From positions 1,612,001 through 1,676,000 of the forward strand of contig NC_014924.1 of the NCBI RefSeq assembly GCF_000185965.1: a stretch of 64,000 bases of DNA. The letters run 5' to 3'. Made by a program: the position numbers and the translations under genes. The first letter of the stretch is position 1. Each line of letters starts with the position of its first letter. Below are positions 18,880 to 26,840 of this stretch, piece by piece. Below the pieces are notes generated by a model. It did not search any database, was not told the DNA's origin, and saw nothing but the letters and a program-made list of their open reading frames with translations. This DNA is from Pseudoxanthomonas suwonensis 11-1. Its GTDB lineage: Bacteria > Pseudomonadota > Gammaproteobacteria > Xanthomonadales > Xanthomonadaceae.

Positions 18880-19851
18880 TCAATCCGCGGCGCCGGCCGG
18901 TGCCGTTGCGGCGGCTGCCGGGCCGTCGGCCACTCCGTTTGCTATCGGCCGCGGCGCCTCGCTCTTGACCGCGATGCCGTCCACCGGCGGGTCGCCGGAT
19001 TCGGTTCCGGGCGCACCCGGTGCGGCCAGCACGATCAGCACCACCCGGCGGTTGCGGTTGCGGCCTTCCTCGGTGAGGTTGTCGGCGCGCGGGCGGTGCT
19101 CGCCGTAGCCGACCATGGCCAGCCGCTCCGGGGCGACGCCATTGGCCGAGAACAGGTGCACCACGCTGGCGGCGCGTGCTGCCGACAGTTCCCAGTTGGA
19201 CGGGAACTGCACGGTGTTGATCGGGCGGTCGTCGGTATAGCCCTCGACCCGCACCGGGTTGGGCGTGTCGCGCAGCACGTCGGCCAGGCGCGAGAGCACC
19301 TGGCGCGCGGAGGCGTCCAGCGAGGCCGAGCCGGTGTCGAACAGGATGTCGCTGTTGATCTCCACTTCCAGCCACAGCTCGGCGCGGCGGACGGTGATCA
19401 GGCGTGCGTCGACCAGCGGAGACAGCGCCTCCTCGAGCCGCGCGGCGATCGTGCCGAGCTGGCGCTGGGCGCGCTGCACGGTGGCGCGGTCGGACACGTC
19501 CACCGGCACGCCGGTGCGCATGTGCGAGGCCAGGGCCGGCAGCAGGGTGGGGTTGGGCGCGGGCGAGGGCGCGGACGGACCACTGCGGGCGCCGGACTGG
19601 ATCGGCGAGGGCCGGTCGAAATCCGCGCCCTGCAGCTGGTGGTTGCCCACCTGCACCGGGTTGATCGTGCGCGGCGCGCCGCCGAAGGCCGCGGTCAGGG
19701 CGTCGGCCAGCACCCGGTACTTGCCCTCGTTGAGGGTCGAGATCGCGTACATCACCACGAAGAACGCCAGCAGCAGCGTCATCAGGTCGGCGTAGGGGAT
19801 CGCCCAGGCCTCGTGGTTGCCGTGTTCCTCGTGCTTCTTCCTGCGTGCCAT
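18880..19851 (-). CDS. motD: MotD, flagellar stator peptidoglycan-binding subunit (MotB family)
   Basis: A 323-residue stator subunit. One N-terminal membrane helix carries the conserved ion-conducting aspartate D22 (IPYADLMTLLLAFFVVMYA). A plug/linker region precedes the OmpA-like peptidoglycan-binding domain (about 180-290, SDILFDTGSA ... VEGYTDDRPI ... NRRVVLIVL). The Ala/Pro-rich tail (about 290-323) is longer than usual. It is 13 bp after motC. This is the MotCD-type stator; a MotAB pair is not in the window. Confidence 0.95.
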   Translation of the reverse strand: MARRKKHEEHGNHEAWAIPYADLMTLLLAFFVVMYAISTLNEGKYRVLADALTAAFGGAPRTINPVQVGNHQLQGADFDRPSPIQSGARSGPSAPSPAPNPTLLPALASHMRTGVPVDVSDRATVQRAQRQLGTIAARLEEALSPLVDARLITVRRAELWLEVEINSDILFDTGSASLDASARQVLSRLADVLRDTPNPVRVEGYTDDRPINTVQFPSNWELSAARAASVVHLFSANGVAPERLAMVGYGEHRPRADNLTEEGRNRNRRVVLIVLAAPGAPGTESGDPPVDGIAVKSEAPRPIANGVADGPAAAATAPAGAAD

Positions 19852-19864
19852 CGCCGGTCCCGGG

Positions 19865-20605
19865 TCAGTGCAGGAAGCCGGCGAGCCTGGATTCGATGTT
19901 GCGCGGGTTCTCGCCCTGCGCGATCGCGATCAGCCCCTCGATGATCATCTCCCGCTCGCCGGTGCGGCGGCCGATCACCGCCTTGAGCTTGTTGGCGATC
20001 GGCAGGAAGAACAGGTTGGCCGAGGCGATGCCGTAGATGGTCGCGGTGAACGCCGCGGCGATGCCATGGCCGAGCTTGCTCGGGTCGGCCAGGTTCTTCA
20101 TCACCGCGATCAGGCCGAACACGGCGCCGACGATGCCCAGGGTCGGGGCGTACACGCCCATGCCCTCGAACACCTTGGCCGCGGCCAGTTCCTGGCTCTC
20201 CTGGCTCTCCAGGTCGATCTCCATCATGTGCCGGATCTGTTCCGGCTCCACGCCGTCGACCAGCATCTGCAGCCCCTTCTTCAGGAACGGATCCTCCTGC
20301 TCGCCGACCTGCTGCTCCAGGCCCAGCAGGCCCTGGCGGCGGGCGATGTTGCTCCATTCCAGGATCTGCGCCATCAGCGCGGCGCGGTCGGCGGCCGGCG
20401 GGCGCAGGATCCAGCCGGCGATGCCCAGGGCGCGCTTGAACACCGCCGGCGGGGTGTGCACGAAGATCGCGGCGAGGGTGCCCAGGATCACGATCACGAA
20501 AGCCGCCGAGGACCACAGCGAGCCGAGGCCGGCACCCTTGAGGATGGCGCCGCCGACCAGGGCGATGATCGCCAGGAGTAGACCGATGAGGCTGAGGATA
20601 TCCAT
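19865..20605 (-). CDS. motC: MotC, flagellar stator channel subunit (MotA family)
   Basis: A 246-residue membrane protein with four predicted helices, starting MDILSLIGLLLAIIALVGGAILKGAG and with a late pair around APTLGIVGAVFGLI and FTATIYGIASANLFFLPIANKLK. With MotD it forms the proton-driven torque unit. The cytoplasmic loop that contacts FliG lies between helices 2 and 3. The start is ATG 20605. A sigma-28 promoter ends about 9 bp upstream, so the transcript would be almost leaderless. Confidence 0.95.
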   Translation of the reverse strand: MDILSLIGLLLAIIALVGGAILKGAGLGSLWSSAAFVIVILGTLAAIFVHTPPAVFKRALGIAGWILRPPAADRAALMAQILEWSNIARRQGLLGLEQQVGEQEDPFLKKGLQMLVDGVEPEQIRHMMEIDLESQESQELAAAKVFEGMGVYAPTLGIVGAVFGLIAVMKNLADPSKLGHGIAAAFTATIYGIASANLFFLPIANKLKAVIGRRTGEREMIIEGLIAIAQGENPRNIESRLAGFLH

Positions 20606-20613
20606 GTGTCAGG

Positions 20614-20641
20614 TTATCGGCGGGCGCGGACGCGTACTTGA
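20614..20641 (-). promoter_or_regulatory. Sigma-28 (FliA) promoter for motC-motD-parC-parP
   Basis: Minus strand: TCAAG, 15 bases, GCCGATAA. The -10 is perfect and spacing is one longer than the common 14. The expected start of transcription is within about 2-4 bases of the motC ATG. Confidence 0.7.
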
Positions 20642-20719
20642 GTGGAGGGACCCGCCGCGTTGCGGCGGGATGCGCGTGGTGTGACCGGTCTTGCAGGACG
20701 TGGCGCGCGCCCGCGGCCT

Positions 20720-22624
20720 TCAGGTGGTGGCCGCGCGCAGTCCGTCCACGTCCAGGATCAGCGCCAGCCGGCCGTCGCCGATCAGGGTCGCGCCGGCATA
20801 GCCGGGCAGCCCGCGCAGTGCGCGCGGCAGCGGCTTGATCACCACCTCCTCGCGGCCGCGCACCTGGTCGACGATCAGGCCGAAGCGGGCATCGCCCATC
20901 TGCAGCACCACCACCGTCAGCGCGCTGTTGCCGGACAGCGGCTCCAGGCCCAGCCAGCGGCGCAGGTCGAGCAGGGGCAGGGTGTGGCTCTGGCGGTCCA
21001 GCACCGGACGGCCGTCGAACCAGCCCAGCGCCCCGGGCCTGGCGTGCAGCACTTCCTGCACGCGCGCCAGCGGCAGCGCGTACACGGCATCGCCGGCCTG
21101 GACCAGCAGGGTGGGCAGGATGGCGAGGGTCAGCGGCACGCGGATCAGGAAGCGGGTGCCGCGGCCGAGCTCGGACTGGATCTGGATCTGCCCGCCCAGC
21201 TCGCGGATGCGCGACTGCACGACGTCCATGCCGACGCCGCGGCCGGAGATGTCGGTGACTTGGGTCTTGGTCGAGAAGCCGGGCAGGAACACCAGCTGCA
21301 GGCACTCGTCAGCACCCAGGCGCGCCGCGGCCTCGGGGTCGATCAGCCCCTTCTCGCGCGCCTTGGCGCGCAGGCGTTCCGGATCGATGCCGGCGCCGTC
21401 GTCCTGGACTTCGATGGTGACGTAGTCGCCTTCCTGCTGCGCGGCCAGGCGCAGCCGGCCCACGCGCGGCTTGCCGGAAGCCTCGCGCGTCTCCGGCGCC
21501 TCGACGCCGTGGTCGATGCCGTTGCGCACCAGGTGCACCAGCGGATCGGCCAGGGCCTCGACCAGGTTGCGGTCCAGTTCGGTCTCGGCGCCGACCATCT
21601 CCAGCTCCACTTCCTTGGACAGGGAGCGGGCGACGTCGCGGGCGACCTTGGGGAAGCGCGAGAATACCTTGCCCACCGGCTGCATGCGGGTGCGCATGAC
21701 CGCCGACTGCAGGCGCGCGGTGGCCACGTCGAGGCTGGCCACGGCGCGGTCGAGCTCGTCGTCGCGCAGGCGGGTGCGCAGGGTCTTGAGCCGGTTGCGC
21801 GCCAGCACCAGTTCGCCGATCAGGTTGACGATCGCGTCCAGGCGGCGGGTGTCCACGCGCACGGTGTGCTCGGCCTCGCCCTGGCCGGCACGGTGCGGCG
21901 GGGCGGCAGGCGCGGCCTTCGGCGCCGGCCGGGCCGGCGCGCGCGGCGGGGTGGCGACCGCGGTCGCGGCAGCCGGTGCCGCCGCGGGCACTGGATTGGC
22001 GCCAGGCGCGGCCTTGCCGTGCAGCTGGTCCAGCAGCGCCTCGAATTCATCCTCGCTGATCTCGTCGCTGGCGGCGGGCGCGGGCGTGGGCTTGGCTGCC
22101 AGGGCGCTGGCGCCGGGTGCGGCAGCGCCGTGCAGCTGGTCGAGCAGGGCCTCGAACTCGTCGTCGGTGATGAGGTCGTCGCTGCCGGTGGCCGCGGAGG
22201 CGGCCGGGACCGGCGCGGCCTGCACCGGCGCCGGCGCGGGCGCGGCGGCGGTGAGCGCGAACTGGGCGATCAGTTCCGGCGGGGCATGCTCGGGTTCGGT
22301 GCCGGCGGCGACCGCGTCGAGCATGGCCTGCAGCCAGTCCAGCGAGCGCTGGGCGGCGTCGAAGTGCAGCGGATCCAGAACCGCCTGGCCCGAGCGCGCC
22401 GCGCCCAGGGTTTCCTCGGCGGCATGGCACAGCTCGACCATCGGCTGGATGCCGAGGAAGCCGGCACCGCCCTTGAGGGTGTGGAAGCCGCGGAACACGG
22501 CGTTGAGCTGCTCGGCGTCGCCCGGCGCGCGTTCCAGTTCCACCAGCTGCTCGCCGAGGCGGTCCAGGATCTCCTGGGCTTCGACGATGAAGTCGGCGGC
22601 GATTTCCGGCGTCACCCCGCTCAT
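20720..22624 (-). CDS. cheA: CheA1, core chemotaxis histidine kinase with tandem CheZ-like motifs
   Basis: A 634-residue kinase of the polar-flagellar chemotaxis operon. Hpt domain: H48 in FRGFHTLKGG. Residues 125-260 are an Ala/Pro linker without an obvious folded P2. It carries two copies of a 13-residue acidic-leucine motif, DDEFEALLDQLHG (154-166) and EDEFEALLDQLHG (191-203). P3 starts near HTVRVDTRRLDAIVNLIGEL. The ATPase boxes are HLVRNGIDHG, DDGAG and GRGVGMDVV. The CheW-like P5 is at the C-terminus. The motif resembles the CheY-binding tail of CheZ ([13 protein letters not shown] in this genome). The linker is also where ParC/ParP-interacting regions have been described in Vibrio CheA. 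Confidence 0.96.
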   Translation of the reverse strand: MSGVTPEIAADFIVEAQEILDRLGEQLVELERAPGDAEQLNAVFRGFHTLKGGAGFLGIQPMVELCHAAEETLGAARSGQAVLDPLHFDAAQRSLDWLQAMLDAVAAGTEPEHAPPELIAQFALTAAAPAPAPVQAAPVPAASAATGSDDLITDDEFEALLDQLHGAAAPGASALAAKPTPAPAASDEISEDEFEALLDQLHGKAAPGANPVPAAAPAAATAVATPPRAPARPAPKAAPAAPPHRAGQGEAEHTVRVDTRRLDAIVNLIGELVLARNRLKTLRTRLRDDELDRAVASLDVATARLQSAVMRTRMQPVGKVFSRFPKVARDVARSLSKEVELEMVGAETELDRNLVEALADPLVHLVRNGIDHGVEAPETREASGKPRVGRLRLAAQQEGDYVTIEVQDDGAGIDPERLRAKAREKGLIDPEAAARLGADECLQLVFLPGFSTKTQVTDISGRGVGMDVVQSRIRELGGQIQIQSELGRGTRFLIRVPLTLAILPTLLVQAGDAVYALPLARVQEVLHARPGALGWFDGRPVLDRQSHTLPLLDLRRWLGLEPLSGNSALTVVVLQMGDARFGLIVDQVRGREEVVIKPLPRALRGLPGYAGATLIGDGRLALILDVDGLRAATT

Positions 22625-22627
22625 GCG

Positions 22628-23254
22628 TTACAGCCCCAGGTCGGCCAGGAGGGCGTCGGCGTCGACCTGCGACACCGCGTGGCGATCGATGCCGGCCACG
22701 GCCGGACCGGCCAGCGCCGGCTCGCGCGATTCGCCGCGCGGCGGCAGGCCGAGTTCGCCGAAGCCTTCGTGCACGCGGCGGACGATGCCGGCCACGCGCT
22801 TGATGATCTGCCCGGTGATGTCCTGGTAGCTCTGGGTCAGGGCGATCTCGGTGAGGTTGCTGCGGATGCGGTCCAGGACCTGGTCCTGGCCGTCGGACAC
22901 GCCCTCGGCGCGCAGGCCCTCGACCAGGGCGCGGCACTCGTCGGCCAGGTCCAGGGTGCGGTGGGTGGCCTGCTCGGTCATGTCGATGACGTGGTCCAGG
23001 CGCGCGCAGGCGTCGTCCAGCTCCACGCCGCTGGCCTCGGTGGCCTCGGCCGGCAGCTGCGGCAGTTCGCCCAGGGCCTGGCTGAGTTCGCGCGCCAGCC
23101 GGCCCAGGCCCTGCACCAGCGGCCGGGTGCGGGCCGCGGCGAGGGCGTCGATCTCGTTGCGCAGCGCGCTCTCGTCGCCGCGCTCGAGCGCCTCCAGTGC
23201 GTCGTGCAGGCGCTGCACCAGGGCGGTGCGCTCCGGGGAGGCGGTGGTGTTCAT
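22628..23254 (-). CDS. cheZ: CheZ, CheY-P phosphatase
   Basis: Dephosphorylates CheY-P to terminate the signal. It is 208 residues, mostly a long helical hairpin. The catalytic pair is in [14 protein letters not shown]145 and Q149, matching D143/Q147 of the enteric enzyme. The C-terminal CheY-docking tail [14 protein letters not shown] (195-208) is intact. The start overlaps cheY1 by 4 bases and the stop is 3 bp from the cheA1 start, so it is in a tight operon. Confidence 0.95.
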   Translation of the reverse strand: MNTTASPERTALVQRLHDALEALERGDESALRNEIDALAAARTRPLVQGLGRLARELSQALGELPQLPAEATEASGVELDDACARLDHVIDMTEQATHRTLDLADECRALVEGLRAEGVSDGQDQVLDRIRSNLTEIALTQSYQDITGQIIKRVAGIVRRVHEGFGELGLPPRGESREPALAGPAVAGIDRHAVSQVDADALLADLGL

Positions 23255-23643
23255 GCGGTGGCCGCCAGGCGCTCGAAGATCTTGTTGAGCTTCTCCTCCA
23301 GGGTCTGGGCGGTGAAGGGCTTGATGATGTAGCCGTTCACGCCGGCCTGGGCGGCCTCGAGGATCTGCTCGCGCTTGGCCTCGGCGGTGACCATCAGCAC
23401 CGGCAGGGTCTTGAGCCGGGCGTCGGCGCGGATGTTGCGCAGCAGCTCGATGCCGGTCATGCCCGGCATGTTCCAGTCGGTCACGACGAAGTCGAACGGC
23501 TGCGCCCGCAGCGCCGCCAGGGCGGTGTGGCCGTCGTCGGCCTCGGCGGTGTTGCTGTAGCCCAGATCGTTGAGCAGGTTCTTGACGATGCGACGCATCG
23601 TCGAGAAGTCGTCCACGATCAGGATCCGCATGTTCTTGTTCAC
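23251..23643 (-). CDS. cheY: CheY1, chemotaxis response regulator for the flagellar switch
   Basis: A 130-residue receiver very close to canonical Che[24 protein letters not shown], phospho-acceptor D56 (VVTDWNMP), T86 (VLMVTAEAK) and K108 (GYIIKPF). CheY-P binds FliM and FliN to change motor rotation. Adjacency to cheZ and cheA1 makes this the main motor regulator. It lies 30 bp after fliA. Confidence 0.97.
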   Translation of the reverse strand: MNKNMRILIVDDFSTMRRIVKNLLNDLGYSNTAEADDGHTALAALRAQPFDFVVTDWNMPGMTGIELLRNIRADARLKTLPVLMVTAEAKREQILEAAQAGVNGYIIKPFTAQTLEEKLNKIFERLAATA

Positions 23644-23673
23644 TTCGTGCTCCGTTGGCGTTTCGAGGCGGGC

Positions 23674-24420
23674 TCAGTCGTCTTCAAGACCGGCGTCGCG
23701 TGATTCGTACTGGGACAGGCGGCCGCGCAGGCGCAGCACGGCCTGGCCGTGGATCTGGCAGACGCGCGACTCGCTGACCCCGAGCACCGCGCCGATCTCC
23801 TTGAGGTTCAGTTCCTGCTCGTAGTACAGCGACAGCACCAGCTGCTCGCGCTCGGGCAGGCCCGAGATGGCGGTGGCCAGCTCGCGGCCGAAGTCGCCGC
23901 GCTCCAGCACCTGCTGCGGGGTCGGGCTGTTGCTGTTGACCTGCACGTCGCCGTGGTCCTCCACGTGCGAGTCCAGGCTCAGCACCTGGCCGCGCGAGGC
24001 GTCCTCGAGCAGGCGCAGGTATTCCGGCAACGGCATGTCCAGCTTGGCCGCCACTTCCTGCGGGGCGGCGGCGCGGCCGGTGGCCTGCTCGATCTCGCGT
24101 ACCGCGGCGGCGGCGTCGCGGGCGCGGCGGTGGACCGAGCGCGGCACCCAGTCGCCACGGCGGATCTCGTCGATCATCGAGCCGCGGATGCGGATCGAGG
24201 CGTAGGTCTCGAACGAGGCGCCCTGTTCGGGGTCGTAGCTGCGGCTGGCCTCGATCAGGCCGATCATGCCGGCCTGGATCAGGTCGTCGACCTCGACGCT
24301 GGCCGGCAGGCGCGCGGCCAGGTGGTGGGCGATGCGCCGCACCAGGTCGGCGTGGCGGACCACCGCGTCGTCGCTGCTGGCGCGCTGCTGGACCGCGCGG
24401 TATTCGGCAACGGCGTTCAT
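23674..24420 (-). CDS. fliA: FliA, sigma-28 flagellar RNA polymerase sigma factor
   Basis: A 248-residue group 3 sigma factor. Region 2 is DDLIQAGMIGLIEASRSYDPEQGASFETYASIRIRGSMIDEIR, region 3 RRARDAAAAVREIE, and region 4 ends with LKEIGAVLGVSESRVCQIHGQAVLRLR. It directs the late flagellar and chemotaxis promoters listed here. ATG 24420 overlaps the fleN stop by 4 bases; the longer frame is a shadow of fleN. No flgM anti-sigma gene is in the window. A sigma-28 site inside flhF suggests FliA amplifies its own operon. Confidence 0.97.
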   Translation of the reverse strand: MNAVAEYRAVQQRASSDDAVVRHADLVRRIAHHLAARLPASVEVDDLIQAGMIGLIEASRSYDPEQGASFETYASIRIRGSMIDEIRRGDWVPRSVHRRARDAAAAVREIEQATGRAAAPQEVAAKLDMPLPEYLRLLEDASRGQVLSLDSHVEDHGDVQVNSNSPTPQQVLERGDFGRELATAISGLPEREQLVLSLYYEQELNLKEIGAVLGVSESRVCQIHGQAVLRLRGRLSQYESRDAGLEDD

Positions 24421-25304
24421 GCGGCCGCGCCTTGCCGGATCATCCGGTCGACGAAGAACTCGATGTTGCCGCGCGGCGCCGTCGGGGCCTGCCAGCGCGC
24501 GGTGCGGCGGGCGATCTCGGCGATGGCGCGGGCCGAGGGGCTGGCCGGGTAGGCGGTGGCGACGGCCTGCTGGCGCTGCACCGCCATGCGCAGCCAGTCG
24601 CACTGCGGGACCGCGCCGAGGAAGTTGAGCGAGACGTCGCCGAGGAAGCGCTCGCAGACCCGCGACAGCTTGTCGTACAGCCCGCGGCCCTCGGCCGGGC
24701 TGCGCACCATGTTGGCCACGACCTGGACCCGGTCCACGCCGCGTTCGCGGGACAGGACCTTGATCAGGGCGTAGGCGTCTGTGATCGAGGCCGGCTCGTC
24801 GCAGACCACCACCACCGCGTCCTGCGCGGCCTGGCAGAAGGTGAGCACGCTGTCGGTGATGCCGGCGGCAGTATCTACAACGAGTACATCAAGATCACGC
24901 TGCAGGTCATTGAAAACATTGACCAGGCCGACGTGCTGGGCGGGTTGCAGCTCGGCCATGTGCCGACGACCGGACGCGGCCGGGACCACCAGCATCCCGT
25001 TGGGGCCTTCCAGGATCACCTCGTCCAGCTCGCAGCGGCCGGCGACCAGGTCGGCCAGGGTGTGCTGCGGCGACAGGCCCAGCAGCACGTCCACGTTGGC
25101 CAGGCCCAGGTCCGCATCCAGCAGCAGGGTGCGCTTGCCCAGCGCCGCCAGCGATGCGGCCAGGTTCACCGACAGGTTGGTCTTGCCGACACCACCCTTG
25201 CCGCCGGTGATGGCGATGCTGCGGACGGGGGCGAGCGGTGCGGGATTCATGGGCGTGCGGAAGCTGGGGCTCTGGACGGGGGAACGGGGCTCATGCGGCG
25301 GCAT
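24417..25304 (-). CDS. fleN: FleN (FlhG), MinD-like ATPase controlling flagellar number
   Basis: A 295-residue ATPase with deviant Walker A GGKGGVGKTNLSVNLA, LLLDADLGLANVD and VLVVDTAAGITDS. It restrains FleQ activity and FlhF to keep flagella to one per pole. ATG 25304 is chosen: GGAG lies 8 bases upstream, it overlaps the flhF end by 14 bases, and it follows an intragenic sigma-28 site by about 24 bases. ATG 25250 is the alternative. The longer frame to 25355 has no better signal. The segment coding NVFNDLQRDLDVL (about 24875-24935) is visibly less GC-biased than its surroundings. Confidence 0.95.
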   Translation of the reverse strand: MPPHEPRSPVQSPSFRTPMNPAPLAPVRSIAITGGKGGVGKTNLSVNLAASLAALGKRTLLLDADLGLANVDVLLGLSPQHTLADLVAGRCELDEVILEGPNGMLVVPAASGRRHMAELQPAQHVGLVNVFNDLQRDLDVLVVDTAAGITDSVLTFCQAAQDAVVVVCDEPASITDAYALIKVLSRERGVDRVQVVANMVRSPAEGRGLYDKLSRVCERFLGDVSLNFLGAVPQCDWLRMAVQRQQAVATAYPASPSARAIAEIARRTARWQAPTAPRGNIEFFVDRMIRQGAAA

Positions 25305-26670
25305 GGTCGTGCTCCGGGATGTTCGGCTTATCGGCAGCGCGGCGCAGATCTTCAAGGCGCAGCACCAGGCTGGCGGCGTTGGCGCGGTGCAGGTCCTCCG
25401 GGACCCGCTGGCCGTCGGTCATCCAGGTCAGCGGTAGCTGGTGGTCGACCACCACCGACAGGGCGCTGCCGAGGCGGCCGGTCTCGTCGACCTTGGTCAG
25501 GACCACGCCCTGAGGACGGGCCGACTCGAAGCGGCGGACGACCTCGTCCAGGTCGGCGTAGTGCTGGTTGGCCGGCAGGACCAGCAGGGTGCTGACGTTG
25601 CGGGCGGCGCGCAGCCAGTTGAGCTGGCTGGCCAGGGCGCGGTCGCGCTGGCCCAGGCCGGCGGTGTCGACCAGCACCAGGCGGTAGTCCTGCAGGCGCT
25701 GCAGCAGGCTGACCAGGGCGGCATCGCTGTCGGCCTCGTGCACCGCGATGCCGAGCTGGCGGCCGTAGCCGTACAGCTGTTCGCGGCCGCCGATGCGGTG
25801 GGTGTCGGTGGTGACCAGGGCGATGTCGCGCGGGCCGTGCTCGGCCACGAAGCGGGCGGCCAGCTTGGCGATGGTGGTGGTCTTGCCGGCGCCGGTCGGG
25901 CCGACCAGGGCGATCACGCCACCGGCCTCAAGCGGGTCGACCGGGCACACCGGCAGGCGCCGGGAGATCAGGCCCAGCATCAGGCCGCGGCCGCGATGCA
26001 TCGGGGTGTCGGCCGGCAGCTCCAGGACGATGTCGCGGGTGATCCCGGCGTCGAAGCCGTAATCCTCCATCAGCTCCATGGCCTTGAGCCGCACCGGCGA
26101 GCCGCGCAGGCGCTCGTCGGTAAGGCGGTGCATCTCGCGCTCGATCATGGCGCGCATCTGCGCCAGTTCCTCGCGCATGGAGCGCAGCTGGGCGTCGTCG
26201 GCCGGCGCCGCTTCCGGCACCGCGGCCAGCGCCGGGGCCGCCGGGGCCGCCGGGGCCATCGGTGCGACGGGAGCCTGGGCGACCGGGGCCGGCATCGGTT
26301 CGGGCGCGGCAGGCGCGGCGGGCGCGGCCGGCTGCGCGGGATGGGCCATCACCACCTCCGGCGGCAGCACCGACACCGCACGCGCGGTCGGGGTGGCCAG
26401 GGCGGCGGCCATGGCCGCGGCGAAGTCGTGCGGGGCCGGGGCGGTCGGCTCGGCCATGGCGGCCGGCGGCGGCGGCGCCGGAACGCTGGCGCGCTGGGCC
26501 TCGACCAGGGCGCGCTGGACCGCGTCCTCGTCGTAGTTGCTGGCGGCCACGATCTCCACGCCTTCCTCGGTGCGGCGGTTGGAGAGGATCACGGCATCCG
26601 GCCCGTGCTCGGCGCGGACCATCCGCAGCGCGGTACGCATGTCGGCGGCGACGAAACGTTTGATCTTCAT
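25291..26670 (-). CDS. flhF: FlhF, SRP-type GTPase for polar flagellum placement
   Basis: A 459-residue protein. The N-terminal basic B domain (about 1-160, MKIKRFVAADMRTALRMVR) carries an Ala/Pro-rich linker (about 63-158). The helical N domain and G domain follow, with G1 at 257-264 (GPTGAGKT), DTAGLGQRD (G3) and TKVDETG (G4). It marks the pole for basal-body assembly. No clear ribosome-binding site or sigma-54 site is visible in the 170 bp upstream, which hold an inverted repeat; expression may depend on read-through from flhBA or a promoter I cannot see. Confidence 0.96.
   Translation of the reverse strand: MKIKRFVAADMRTALRMVRAEHGPDAVILSNRRTEEGVEIVAASNYDEDAVQRALVEAQRASVPAPPPPAAMAEPTAPAPHDFAAAMAAALATPTARAVSVLPPEVVMAHPAQPAAPAAPAAPEPMPAPVAQAPVAPMAPAAPAAPALAAVPEAAPADDAQLRSMREELAQMRAMIEREMHRLTDERLRGSPVRLKAMELMEDYGFDAGITRDIVLELPADTPMHRGRGLMLGLISRRLPVCPVDPLEAGGVIALVGPTGAGKTTTIAKLAARFVAEHGPRDIALVTTDTHRIGGREQLYGYGRQLGIAVHEADSDAALVSLLQRLQDYRLVLVDTAGLGQRDRALASQLNWLRAARNVSTLLVLPANQHYADLDEVVRRFESARPQGVVLTKVDETGRLGSALSVVVDHQLPLTWMTDGQRVPEDLHRANAASLVLRLEDLRRAADKPNIPEHDHAAA
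25328..25354 (-). promoter_or_regulatory. Intragenic sigma-28 promoter in flhF reading into fleN-fliA
   Basis: Minus strand: TGAAG, 14 bases, GCCGATAA, the same form as the MCP2 site. It lies within the last 25 codons of flhF. Transcription would begin about 17 bases before the fleN ATG. Confidence 0.6.
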
Positions 26671-26681
26671 GGTCAGGAGCC

Positions 26682-26822
26682 GGGATTCGTGATTCGGGAT
26701 TGGTGATTGGAAGAAGCAGGGGCCGGGCCTGTGCGGCCTGCCCGTGTCTCTGGTCTTGTTGGCTTGTTCATTCCCGCGTCCTTCCAGTTCGCCGCGACCC
26801 GCTCTTGCGAATCACGAATCCC
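26682..26822. repeat. Inverted repeat between flhA and flhF
   Basis: GGGATTCGTGATTCG at 26682-26696 has an exact 15-bp inverted copy at 26808-26822. Further degenerate GATT/AATC units flank both arms. It resembles short ATTCG-type intergenic repeats that I believe are common in Xanthomonadaceae. The 110-bp loop holds no gene. Confidence 0.75.
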
Positions 26823-26840
26823 CAATCACGAAACACGGCT

